From assembly GCA_036003885.1 (NCBI GenBank), contig DASYSA010000534.1, positions 1-10,970 of the forward strand: a stretch of DNA of 10,970 nucleotides. The letters are read 5' to 3'. How positions within the stretch are numbered: the first letter of the stretch is position 1; each line of letters starts with the position of its first letter. Position numbers and translations under genes: made by a program. The DNA comes from DASYSA01 sp036003885 (GTDB lineage Bacteria; Acidobacteriota; Blastocatellia; UBA7656). Below are positions 1-7,317 of the stretch, piece by piece. The notes under the pieces are model-generated. The model was not told where the DNA came from. It ran no database searches and saw only the letters and a list, made by a program, of their open reading frames with translations.

Positions 1-2130
1 GGGAGTGTCCACAATTCCCGATCCGAAATGCCATTTCCAGATCCGATTCACGATGACCCGCATCGCCAGCGGCTGGCGTAAAATCGCGTCCGCCAGCTCC
101 AGGCGGCCGCTCCCTTTGCTGAAACACAATCTGCTGTCCTGCGAGAATACCGATAGGAATCCGCGTGGAACAACCTCGCCCAGATTACTCGGATTGCCGC
201 GCAGGCTGACCGGTAGATCTACCGCCTTCTCCTGATCCGCGACTCCATGAACGTAAGGGTACTGGGCAGGCATCGCCTTACTGAAACTCACGAGGTCCTC
301 TCGCAAAGCGCTGAGATATGCCCGCCGGTCGGCGCTCAATTGCCGCTCGAGGCCCCATCCCCGAAAAGCCAGAAGTCCCGGCTTGAACTTTTGCATCAAT
401 CCCGGAAGCATCGGATCGTCAAGGTCGCGTACAAAGACGTCCACCCAGAGATTGGTTCGCTCCAGCGACATCGCTTTGGTCTCAACGCTGCAACTCGGAC
501 AGAAGTCGTCGTTGGTCACGAATTCGTTCGGCTTGAACAGAGGCTCTTTCGGCTTCGTGCCTGAGAGTGATTTGGCGATGATGATGTCGTTCTGCTCTTT
601 CAGTTCCCTCCGCTCGACGAGGACATCCAGCAGAAGGGTTTGAAATTCGTCCGCCAGCCTTTTGGCCTCCGCCGCCGTCCCGCCCTTTTGCATCATTGCC
701 TGCCAATCCTTCAGGTACGGGTAGTAGCGCGGAGGTCGCGCGAGAAACTTGATCCAGCGCTGCATCAATTCATAATCGAGTTTGTTCTTTTCAATGACAT
801 CGTTGAGGTCTTCTTTGGGTTCGCCACCCACGCGCCAAACGGCCTGCATGTATTTCGAGGTCTGCAGGGTCAGGCTCTCCGACAGTTGTTTCGCTTCGGT
901 CTGAAGAAACTCGCCAAGCGATTTTTCCTTGTTCTTTAATTTCTTCTCCAGGAGTGTGTACTGATCCGCGATGCTCTTCGGCACCTGCGGATATTCTTTA
1001 TACGTAGTGCTGGCGAAGACTCCGGCCATCGCATAGTAGTCTTTGGTCGGGATGGGATCGTATTTGTGATCGTGGCAGCGGGCACAACCCACGGTGAGCG
1101 CCAGAAATCCGCGACTGACGACATCAATGCGGTCGTGCCGCTCGTCCGCTCGCGTCACCTCGACAGCACCATTGTCGTAATACCACGGTCCCTGTCCGAG
1201 AAATCCGAGCGCAGGCAGCATTCTCACCCGTGTCTTCTCCTCCAGCTGATCCCCAGCCAATTGCGCGCGCACAAATTGATCATAGGGCAGATCATCGTTA
1301 AAGGCCTTTACCACCCAGTCGCGATACAAGTAGGCATGGGGATAGGGCGCAAGTCCGCGCCCCATCGGATCAAGGCTACGATAGTCGTCTTCGCCATAGC
1401 GCGCCACGTCGAGCCAGAAGCGCCCCCAACGTTCTCCGTACTGTTGAGAAGCGAGCAGGCGATCCACGACTTTCGCGAAAGCCTCCGGCGATTTGTCGTT
1501 CTCGAACGACTCGATCTCTTCCGCCGTTGGCGGTATGCCTGTCAGATCAAGTGTCGCGCGCCTCAACAGTGTGCGCCGATCCGCGGGTCCAACGGGCGCG
1601 AGACCTTCCTTTTCAAGTCGAGACAGAATGAAGCGGTCAATTTCAGTTTTCGGCCAACGGGAGTTCTTGACGGCGGGCGCGGGAGCTGCATGCAACGGCT
1701 GGAAGGACCAGAAGGCGCGCCTCGCCGGATCAATAGTCATCTCGCCTTTCGACGCAGCCGGAGGCTTGCCGCCAACCGGCCAAACAGCACCCGCCCGTAT
1801 CCATTGAGCAATCGCGTCAATTTGATCCGGCGTGAGTTTACCGCCCTTAGGCATCTTCAACGCGCCGGTCTGTCGAAGGGCAATCACGATAAGGCTGTTG
1901 TCGGCATCGCCGGGCAATATTGCCGGGCCCGATTTGCCGCCCTTCAGCATGGCCTCGCGAGAATCCAGGCGCAGGCCGCCCAATTGCGAGTCGGTATGAC
2001 AAGAAAAACATTCCGTGGCGAGGATCGGCCGCACCTTCGCCTCGAAAAAATCCTCTTTGTTTTGAGACCACACAGGCCAGGCGGCAAGATTCAAAAGCGC
2101 CAGGCCGAGTACGAAACGCTTATATTTCAT
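1..2130 (-). CDS. PSCyt1/DUF1549/DUF1553 cytochrome-type secreted protein (C-terminus beyond window)
   Basis: Read on the minus strand from ATG at 2128-2130, this frame is open for 710 codons to the left edge, so the protein is partial. Residues 1-22 form a signal peptide (MKYKR, then a hydrophobic run ending near WSQ). Residues 28-105 are a PSCyt1 cytochrome c module with C41-x-x-C44-H45 and a likely distal Met in MPKGG at M93. The central part is DUF1549 (PSCyt2), recognisable from PYDQFVRAQLAGDQL and from a second haem motif, C349-A-R-C352-H353, followed by DHKYDPIP. The visible end (VNRIWKWHFGSGIVDTP) is the hallmark start of DUF1553 (PSD1). Family members usually run 900-1100 residues, so roughly 250 are missing. 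These proteins are abundant in Planctomycetes, Verrucomicrobia and Acidobacteria; they are presumed exported redox proteins linked to polysaccharide or organic-matter breakdown, but their biochemistry is unproven. No strong Shine-Dalgarno precedes the ATG; the signal peptide supports this start. Confidence 0.93.
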   Translation of the reverse strand, partial: MKYKRFVLGLALLNLAAWPVWSQNKEDFFEAKVRPILATECFSCHTDSQLGGLRLDSREAMLKGGKSGPAILPGDADNSLIVIALRQTGALKMPKGGKLTPDQIDAIAQWIRAGAVWPVGGKPPAASKGEMTIDPARRAFWSFQPLHAAPAPAVKNSRWPKTEIDRFILSRLEKEGLAPVGPADRRTLLRRATLDLTGIPPTAEEIESFENDKSPEAFAKVVDRLLASQQYGERWGRFWLDVARYGEDDYRSLDPMGRGLAPYPHAYLYRDWVVKAFNDDLPYDQFVRAQLAGDQLEEKTRVRMLPALGFLGQGPWYYDNGAVEVTRADERHDRIDVVSRGFLALTVGCARCHDHKYDPIPTKDYYAMAGVFASTTYKEYPQVPKSIADQYTLLEKKLKNKEKSLGEFLQTEAKQLSESLTLQTSKYMQAVWRVGGEPKEDLNDVIEKNKLDYELMQRWIKFLARPPRYYPYLKDWQAMMQKGGTAAEAKRLADEFQTLLLDVLVERRELKEQNDIIIAKSLSGTKPKEPLFKPNEFVTNDDFCPSCSVETKAMSLERTNLWVDVFVRDLDDPMLPGLMQKFKPGLLAFRGWGLERQLSADRRAYLSALREDLVSFSKAMPAQYPYVHGVADQEKAVDLPVSLRGNPSNLGEVVPRGFLSVFSQDSRLCFSKGSGRLELADAILRQPLAMRVIVNRIWKWHFGSGIVDTP

Positions 2131-2200
2131 AGAGGATCGGTGAATAAGAACTTTCTGCAATTCTTCCTCTTAGTATTCATGCGCTGGCGCACACGCGGAG

Positions 2201-2371
2201 TTATTTCTCTGCCTTGCGGCGGTTACCGCGAAACTTTAGCGCAGGAGCCACGCTGGGATCAATCTTTCCGGCGCGTCCGGATTTTCCTCCGCTGAAAGGG
2301 GCAGTGGGAATTCGTGGCTGCTTTTCAGGTGCCGAACTACCGATTTTAGTCACAACCATTTTCATCTGCAT
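2201..2371 (-). CDS. Small basic hypothetical protein, 56 aa
   Basis: This short minus-strand frame runs from ATG at 2369-2371 (a second in-frame ATG is at 2363-2365) to TAA at 2201-2203. The product is rich in Lys, Arg, Pro and Gly. Its second half contains GGKSGRAGKIDPSVAPALKF followed by a basic tail, RGNRRKAEK. It has no signal peptide or membrane segment. It lies 70 bp upstream of the cytochrome-type gene on the same strand, and its 5' end is about 20 bp from the divergent propeller gene, so it occupies most of the intergenic region. No clear Shine-Dalgarno is visible. I do not recognise a family. The low-complexity basic composition and end-loaded charge look protein-like, but chance is possible at this length. 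Confidence 0.38.
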   Translation of the reverse strand: MQMKMVVTKIGSSAPEKQPRIPTAPFSGGKSGRAGKIDPSVAPALKFRGNRRKAEK

Positions 2372-2392
2372 CCGTTCGTAGCTTTTGCTAAG

Positions 2393-3391
2393 ATGCGTTC
2401 CATGCTACGACTACTCATCGTTGTTCAGATTCTCCTGTTCACTGTTGCGCAGACCCCGAAACCCGCGCGGCCACCCAGACCGGGAGTGAAAGCTCCCGGT
2501 GTCCGAGTACCGATCACGGCCTTGAAGCCTGAGACCGTCTTTGAAGTGCCCGGCGCCCCTGACTGGATCGCCATTGACGAATCCGTATGGGTTTCCAACT
2601 ACCCGAAGAACACGGTCGCAAGGCTCGATCCAAAATCCAATAAAGTTATCGCCATGGTCCCGGTCGGCAACAAACCCTGCTCCGGGCTGGCGACCGGGTT
2701 CGGCAGTTTATGGGTTCCCCTCTGTGGCGATCAGGCGCTCGCGCGCGTCGATCTCAAAGAAGGGAAGGTGACTGCGACCATCCCGATCGGGATCGGTGAT
2801 TCTGAAGGCGGATTGGTGGAGGGCGCCGGCAGCATTTGGCTGGTCACTGACAAAAAGGGAACGCTGGCTCGAATTGATCCGGCCACGAACAAGGTGGTCG
2901 CAGAAATCCAGGTTCCGGCGGGCTCATTCACGGTAGCCTTTGGAGAAGGGGCGGTCTGGGTTACGGGAACCGAGACCAATGTGTTGACGCGAATCAACCC
3001 GGATACGAATCTGGTGGTCGAGTCGATTGCGGTTGGGAAGGCTCCGCGCTTTCTGACAATCGGCGGAGGGTTCGTTTGGACGCTGAATCAGACCAATGGC
3101 GATGTGTCGAAAGTGGACCCGAAGACGAACAAGGTTGTGGAAACCATCGAAGTCGGTGTACCGGGCCCAGGTGGAGAGATCGCCTTCGGTGAAGGTTCGG
3201 TATGGGTGACGTCCTTCGAGTTTCCGATCTCTCGGATCGATCCGGCCCTGGGGAAGGTTGTGCAGCAATTCGCCGGTGAAGGCGGTGATGCAATACGAGT
3301 CGGCCTCGGCTCGGTATGGCTCTCGAATATTCGCGCCGGGACGGTGTGGCGGCTGGATCCGCGCCGCATCGCATCGACAATCGCACAGTGA
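2393..3391 (+). CDS. Secreted seven-bladed YVTN/Vgb-type beta-propeller protein
   Basis: The protein has 332 residues. An N-terminal hydrophobic segment (MLRLLIVVQILLFTVAQ) is a signal peptide, followed by a proline-rich linker to about residue 45. The rest is a repeated propeller unit: a GSLWV/GSIWL/GAVWV/GSVWV strand, then a RIDPxTNKVVxxI strand. I count about seven units (ARLDPKSNKV, ARVDLKEGKV, ARIDPATNKV, TRINPDTNLV, SKVDPKTNKV, SRIDPALGKV, WRLDPRR), which fits a seven-bladed fold. It resembles the streptogramin-lyase-like (COG4257) and YVTN families. It contains no histidine at all, whereas virginiamycin B lyase needs catalytic His, so lyase activity is unlikely; a binding or scaffold role is inferred. 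Two Cys (in KPCSG and PLCGD) could form a disulphide. ATG at 2393 or 2402 could be the start; neither has a strong ribosome site. It ends 23 bp before the amidohydrolase. Confidence 0.85.
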   Translation: MRSMLRLLIVVQILLFTVAQTPKPARPPRPGVKAPGVRVPITALKPETVFEVPGAPDWIAIDESVWVSNYPKNTVARLDPKSNKVIAMVPVGNKPCSGLATGFGSLWVPLCGDQALARVDLKEGKVTATIPIGIGDSEGGLVEGAGSIWLVTDKKGTLARIDPATNKVVAEIQVPAGSFTVAFGEGAVWVTGTETNVLTRINPDTNLVVESIAVGKAPRFLTIGGGFVWTLNQTNGDVSKVDPKTNKVVETIEVGVPGPGGEIAFGEGSVWVTSFEFPISRIDPALGKVVQQFAGEGGDAIRVGLGSVWLSNIRAGTVWRLDPRRIASTIAQ

Positions 3392-3397
3392 AACGGC

Positions 3398-3406
3398 GAG
3401 GGAGGA
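3398..3406 (+). promoter_or_regulatory. Shine-Dalgarno of the amidohydrolase gene
   Basis: GAGGGAGGA lies 8 bases before ATG at 3415. This fixes the start there rather than at the upstream in-frame ATG at 3316, which would overlap the propeller gene and place 33 non-signal residues before the signal peptide. Confidence 0.8.
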
Positions 3407-3414
3407 CTCGCTCA

Positions 3415-4974
3415 ATGCTAAAGAGAACCTTTTGCCTCGTCTTGCTTGCGGCTCTTGTATCCCTGGGTACGTACGCTTCCAGCGTGCCCGGCTTTCGGAT
3501 ACTGCTCGCGTCGCACAGTCGCCCGCCCGCATTTGCCACGACCCAACAGAAGGCGCCATCACGCGTGATCCTCGGGGCTACGGTGGTAGACGGCAGCGGT
3601 CGCCGAGGCTTTGCAGCCAATGTGCGAATCGTTGGCGACCGAATCGCAAAGGTCGGAAGTTTCGCCCCGGGCGCCGACGACGAAGTAATTCAAGCGCGAG
3701 GGATGGTGGTCGCGCCAGGATTCATCGACATTCACAACCATTCGGAGCAAGGTCTCGCGCGCGAGCCGGCTGCCCCAACCCAGGTGTCGCAGGGCATAAC
3801 GACGATTGCGGTTGGACCTGACGGCGGCTCACCGTGGCCCATCGCGGAGTACCTTCAGAAGCTTGAAAACAATCGGACCGCCGTGAATGTAGTCACCTTC
3901 ATCGGTCACGCGACTGTGCGGGAGCAGGTAATGGGAAAGGACTATGCCCGCGCAGCGACCGATGATGAGATAGCTAAGATGACGGCGCTGGTAGACCGAG
4001 CGATGCGCGAAGGTGCGTTCGGGCTGTCGAGCGGTCTCGAATATGACGTGGGCCGTTCATCGACTACTGAGGAACTGATCGAGCTCGCGCGGGCCGCATC
4101 GCGCTATGGCGGAATTTACATGACTCACATGCGCGACGAAGAGGAGGGAATGCTCGACGCGTTACGCGAAGCGATTCGGATCGGGAGGCAGGCCCGCCTG
4201 CCGGTCCAGATCTCACACATCAAGATGGGCAACCGGAACGTTTGGGGTCAGGCGGCCAAGGCAATCGCGATGATCAATCGGGCAAGGCGAGCTGGGCGCG
4301 ATGTAACTGCCGATTGCTACCCATATACCGCCTGGGCCTCGACGATCACAATCCTGGTACCGAGCCGGAAGCACGATGACGATCAAGCAGTTGCAACCGC
4401 GCTCGGAAACGTTGGAGGTGCGAAGAACGTTCTGATCACCGGTTGCAAAGCCCATCCCAACTTTGAAGGCAAGACGCTGGAGGAAATTGCGCTGGCGAAC
4501 AACGGGACGCCGATTGCAGCGTATCAGCAAATCGTGCGCGATGGTGGAGCGAGCATCGTATGCAACTCAATGAATGAACGCGATGTTCGGGCATTCTATC
4601 GCCAACGATGGGTGATGGTCTCCAGCGACGGCGGCATAGGCTCGCGGCATCCGCGCGGTGCGGGTACGTTCACCAGAGTGCTCGGCCGTTTCGTTCGAGA
4701 GCAGAGTTGGCTTTCTCTTGAAGAAGCGATTCGGAAGATGACTTCGGCGCCGGCGAAGCGATTGGGTCTGGCGGATCGAGGGATGATCGGCGAAGGAATG
4801 AAGGCTGATCTGGTGATCTTCGACCCGAAGCGCGTAATAGACCGTTCAACCTTCAAAGAGCCGTTGCAGTTGTCAGAAGGAATGGAGCAAGTATTTGTCA
4901 ACGGCGAGGCGGTGTGGGAAAACGGTAAACCGACTGGTCGATTACCAGGCGCAGTCTTGCGAAAGAAGAACTAG
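3415..4974 (+). CDS. Secreted N-acyl-D-amino-acid deacylase-like amidohydrolase
   Basis: The product has 519 residues with an N-terminal signal or anchor segment (MLKRTFCLVLLAALVSL). The fold is a metal-dependent amidohydrolase: a beta-sandwich entry (ILGATVVDGSG), then the HxH metal site in PGFIDIHNHS (H107, H109), H238 in THMRDEE, H268 in VQISHIK and the catalytic Asp D405 in SSDGGIGSRHPRGAGTF. The C-terminal sandwich ends with KADLVIFDP and VFVNGEAV. The order and spacing match D-aminoacylase/N-acyl-D-amino-acid amidohydrolases (COG3653), which release carboxylate from N-acyl-D-amino acids. The loop that carries the metal-binding Cys in D-aminoacylase (VGNCG) reads VGPDGGS here, so metal binding may differ and the substrate is uncertain; a peptidase or other amide is possible. 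It follows the propeller gene by 23 bp on the same strand, which suggests an operon of two exported proteins. Confidence 0.88.
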   Translation: MLKRTFCLVLLAALVSLGTYASSVPGFRILLASHSRPPAFATTQQKAPSRVILGATVVDGSGRRGFAANVRIVGDRIAKVGSFAPGADDEVIQARGMVVAPGFIDIHNHSEQGLAREPAAPTQVSQGITTIAVGPDGGSPWPIAEYLQKLENNRTAVNVVTFIGHATVREQVMGKDYARAATDDEIAKMTALVDRAMREGAFGLSSGLEYDVGRSSTTEELIELARAASRYGGIYMTHMRDEEEGMLDALREAIRIGRQARLPVQISHIKMGNRNVWGQAAKAIAMINRARRAGRDVTADCYPYTAWASTITILVPSRKHDDDQAVATALGNVGGAKNVLITGCKAHPNFEGKTLEEIALANNGTPIAAYQQIVRDGGASIVCNSMNERDVRAFYRQRWVMVSSDGGIGSRHPRGAGTFTRVLGRFVREQSWLSLEEAIRKMTSAPAKRLGLADRGMIGEGMKADLVIFDPKRVIDRSTFKEPLQLSEGMEQVFVNGEAVWENGKPTGRLPGAVLRKKN

Positions 4975-5310
4975 ATCGTGATTTGGGAATCCTTTTGTTT
5001 GGAGTCCGAACCGATTTCGGGTAATCCGAGCCCGGAAGGTTACTATGTTGCTTCCAATGTTTTGTCTTCACAAAAAACCAGGCCGATTCTTCGTATCCAG
5101 CACTACAACGGCGTCCATATCTTCATCGATACGATTCTCGCTTTGGGAACTTCAAAAGGGGCTTTGAAGTCGAAGTGATGGAACCGGCTGGGAGCAGATT
5201 GAAGGCAAGGGCGTGAGGCAGTGCAGGCATCCATTGCTATGATGACAGCGTGGTGGGAGGAGCATGGCGCGGGCCTTTAGTGTCTCGAGGGTTCCTTGAT
5301 TCCTTGGATA

Positions 5311-5330
5311 AGACACAGGGTGAATCGATG
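5311..5330 (-). repeat. Degenerate inverted copy of the IS-end repeat (left)
   Basis: AAGACACAGGGTGAATCGAT shares GACACA, AAT and GAT in register with the reverse complement of the three right-hand repeats, in the inverted orientation expected of a left IS end. Only about 13 of 20 positions match, so it could be chance. Confidence 0.3.
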
Positions 5331-5370
5331 TTTAACGGCAGCTCCCTGACAGCAATCAAAGGAGACCTTG

Positions 5371-5448
5371 ATGCAATGGCGAGCCTTTCCGGTCCTTCGA
5401 GTTGATGGTCCCGATCTGTTGATCAGTTTGACAGCGACTCCTGAGTGA
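5371..5448 (+). CDS. Possible 25-residue peptide with good ribosome site
   Basis: AAAGGAGA at 5358-5365 lies 5 bases before ATG at 5371, and the frame stops with TGA at 5446-5448. The peptide starts MQWRAFPVLRVDGPD and is hydrophobic in its second half. It could be a leader peptide, the surviving 5' end of a truncated gene, or chance. No regulatory hairpin is evident next to it and I recognise no family. Confidence 0.2.
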   Translation: MQWRAFPVLRVDGPDLLISLTATPE

Positions 5449-5555
5449 AGCGGCTGGGCGTCAGGCCGGACGGGTCGACTTTAGTGTGATCTAGCCCGCC
5501 TTCTCCGAATGTCCGTCAGCGAATTTGATCCGCGACCTCGCGTTGATCGCAAAGG

Positions 5556-5567
5556 CTGGTTAACCAG
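5556..5567. repeat. 12-bp perfect palindrome upstream of transposase
   Basis: CTGGTTAACCAG is its own reverse complement. It lies about 85 bp before the transposase start, where an operator or a DNA-binding site could sit. No promoter elements can be matched to it with confidence. Confidence 0.3.
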
Positions 5568-5636
5568 TTGATGTGACTAACAACGTCGCGTTTTTGCCCC
5601 TGTGAGTCCAGACCACAAGCCTAACCCCAAATACCC

Positions 5637-5646
5637 GGGAAGGTGA
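5637..5646 (+). promoter_or_regulatory. Shine-Dalgarno supporting the TTG transposase start
   Basis: GGGAAGGTGA ends 6 bases before TTG at 5653. The frame is closed by TGA at 5644-5646 just upstream, so TTG at 5653 is the first possible start and has a well-placed ribosome site. Confidence 0.55.
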
Positions 5647-5652
5647 GCCACT

Positions 5653-6930
5653 TTGAAACCTGAAGAGTCGTCGTATGCCGATGAGGAGATCTCAGCGGCG
5701 TTGGCCAGGCGAAGGAGCTTCACGACGGAAACCGTTCGGGCTGTGATGCTCGCGCGGCAAATGCTCGTGCTAACTATGAGTTCGGCAATCGTCAAGCTTC
5801 GCGAGGGCGCACGAACTGCTAAACAACGCCTGGCGCGGGATACGGAGCGAGACTTGCGGATACGCTAACTTGAAGGCAGAAACGCGCTGCTCGAGGCGAG
5901 GATCTCTCGGATCGACGCTAAACGCCGAAACCGATATACGCCCGAAGAACGGTTCAACATCCTGGTTCATAAAGAGACCTACTCGCGCACGTTTGAAGAG
6001 GCCGCCGAGAGTTTCCTTCTCAGTCCACAAACCATCAAACGATGGTTTGACGAAGCCGTCAAAGAACCAGCCCCGAAGACCGTCGGCTCGCTGCTCAAAG
6101 CCACGCCGCCTTTGATGAAGTACTCTGATGTGATCCGCAGTCTTGTGCACTTGATGGAGCAGATGGGTTTCGGCGGCAACAAGCGCATAGCTGAGAGTCT
6201 CGCACGAGCCGGGGTCAAGCTCAGCCGAGAGACGGTGCGACGCTATCGGAAGCAGCCGAGAAAACCTGAACCGCGACCGTCAGGAAAGACCAACGGGCGC
6301 GTATTGAAAGCCAGATCGGCGAATCACATCTGGATGATGGACCTCACGGAGATCAGCGGGCTGTTCAGACTGTTCACTTTCAAGCTGGTGGTGTTGCTCG
6401 ATGTGTTCTCGCGCTTTCCGCTTGCGGCAAGACTGTTCTTCAAAGAACCCACTGCGAAGGAGATGACCGAGATCATCGAAGCGGCGAGTAAGACACACGG
6501 CATACCCAAGCACTTCATTTCGGACCAGGGTTCTCAGTTCACGTCGTTGCTTTTTCGCAACGTTCTCGTCCGGCTTGGAATCAAGCAACGATTCGGAGCT
6601 ATCGGGAAGACGGGGTCTATAGCGATCGTCGAACGCTTTTGGCGGACTATGAAAGAGATGCTCTTGCTGAAACTCCGGCCTCCGTTGAGTCTGCAGGACC
6701 TCTGGCGTCGCGTTGAAGTTGGGCTTGTCTACTATGCGCTCTGGAAACCGCATCAAGGACTAAGCGGAGCCACACCAGTGGAGATGTACTACGGTCAGAG
6801 TCCGGCTCACGTCGAGGCGAAACGCCCTAGTCGAGCTTACGAGTTGAAGGACGAATCAGACCAGCAGATTTTCGAGATCGCGTATCTTGATCCAGACTGT
6901 TTGCTGCCGGTGTTGAAGAAAGCAGCTTAG
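5653..6930 (+). pseudogene. DD(35)E integrase-type transposase interrupted by one in-frame stop
   Basis: A TTG at 5653 opens a frame that runs to TAG at 6928-6930, 425 codons in all, broken only by TAA at 5866-5868 (codon 72). The stop falls inside a heptad-like helical stretch (RDLRIR-stop-LEGRNALLE), so an original CAA (Gln) changed to TAA is the simplest explanation. Downstream, in the same frame, comes a helix-turn-helix (YTPEERFNILVHKE ... SPQTIKRWF), a second helical segment (GGNKRIAESLARAGVKLSRE) and then the retroviral-type integrase core. The catalytic triad is D230 (WMMDLT), D291 (FISDQGSQF) and E327 (GSIAIVERFW), with 35 residues between the second Asp and Glu. The C-terminus (PHQGLSGATPVEMYYG) is typical of IS481/IS3-type proteins. 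The core is intact, so inactivation is recent. Reinitiation near TTG/ATG 6112 would give a protein without the first DNA-binding domain. Confidence 0.85.
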
Positions 6931-7317
6931 TCCGGCACAGAACCTCGATCAGCACCCTTGATCCCGCTTCTCGTGCCCCGTACCCGTGGCTCGGGTGAAG
7001 CCTGCCCGAAACCTCTTCAAGACGCCAATCGGTTCCTCAGTCAAAGGTCATGCGCGCGATGCCGAAGGAATCACCGCCTGGTTCGCGCGTCCGCAGCAAC
7101 GTTGTGTTCGAAATGTCACCGCGACAACCCCCAATCAATTACCATTGTGTCCCTACAGGAAATCGCAGCGCGAAAATCCCGAATCAATTCCCATTGTGTC
7201 AGCACACAATCAATTGCCATTGTGTCCTTACACCTTACACATTCAGATTTGATAAGAAGGCAAGCCTGACCCTGGCCGGCCTAATTTGGGTGAGTTAGCG
7301 GCAAACCGAATCTGCCG
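6931..7317. other. Non-coding right arm of the IS and junction to the immunity gene
   Basis: No gene is supported in these 387 bases. The transposase frame can be read past its TAG as a Cys-rich stretch (CARC ... CSKC), but two overlapping frames are equally open and none has a family signature. The section 7132-7227 holds the triple repeat. Between 7233 and the immunity gene stop at 7318 there is no clear terminator for either strand. Confidence 0.5.
7132..7227 (+). repeat. Three direct copies of a ~20-bp motif (putative transposase-binding sites)
   Basis: Copies of AATCAATTNCCATTGTGTC begin at 7132, 7181 and 7207, so the spacing is 49 and 26 bp. They differ mainly at the base before CC (A, C, G) and at the outermost positions. 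The last copy is also part of a dyad: ACACAAT at 7204-7210 pairs with ATTGTGT at 7219-7225 across an 8-base loop. Position downstream of the transposase and the partly inverted copy on the left suggest IS-end binding sites. Confidence 0.8.

Larger units (their letters stand above)
4975..5652 (+). other. Gene-poor stretch between amidohydrolase and transposase
   Basis: I find no recognisable gene in these 678 bases. They contain several short open frames with no family signature: a GTG-start frame 4978-5178 (66 codons), a frame 5217-5405, and 5371-5448, which is listed separately. Adjacent frames switch between protein-like and stop-ridden stretches, which would fit decayed sequence. The second half is probably the left arm of the insertion sequence. 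No convincing rho-independent terminator follows the amidohydrolase stop at 4974. Confidence 0.5.
5307..7232 (+). mobile_element. Degenerate insertion sequence, IS3/IS481-like (ends approximate)
   Basis: The element is defined by the DD(35)E transposase pseudogene and by repeats on its flanks. At the right, three direct copies of AATCAATTNCCATTGTGTC lie at 7132-7152, 7181-7201 and 7207-7227, and the last runs into CCTTACA. At the left, AAGACACAGGGTGAATCGAT (5311-5330) resembles the reverse complement of that repeat, matching at about 13 of 20 positions. The outermost repeats would therefore give imperfect terminal inverted repeats starting TGTAAGGACACAATGG on the right. I could not see a target-site duplication, and the ends are set only from these matches. 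Long non-coding arms of about 300 bp on each side of the transposase are unusual for simple IS3/IS481 elements. Confidence 0.45.

Noticed and set aside
1066..2295. 409-codon plus-strand ORF
   Set aside because: It is antisense to the cytochrome-type gene, has no recognisable domain, and the minus strand carries clear family motifs.
3316..3414. Longer start for the amidohydrolase
   Set aside because: It would overlap the propeller gene and put 33 polar residues before the signal peptide, and the strong ribosome site is at 3398-3406.
2924..3620. Minus-strand ORFs of 212 and 208 codons
   Set aside because: They overlap each other and the propeller/amidohydrolase genes in opposite frames, with no family signature.
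5150..5169. Inverted repeat CTTCAAA-AGGGGC-TTTGAAG as a terminator
   Set aside because: The stem is AT-rich, no T-run follows, and it is about 175 bp past the amidohydrolase stop.
7132..7227. CRISPR array
   Set aside because: There are only three copies at uneven spacing (49 and 26 bp), and the spacers are not uniform; IS-end sites fit better.
6931..7269. Cys-rich extension (CARC ... CSKC) in frame after the transposase stop
   Set aside because: Three overlapping frames are open here and the repeats explain their length; there is no supported start, so a zinc-finger protein is not credible.
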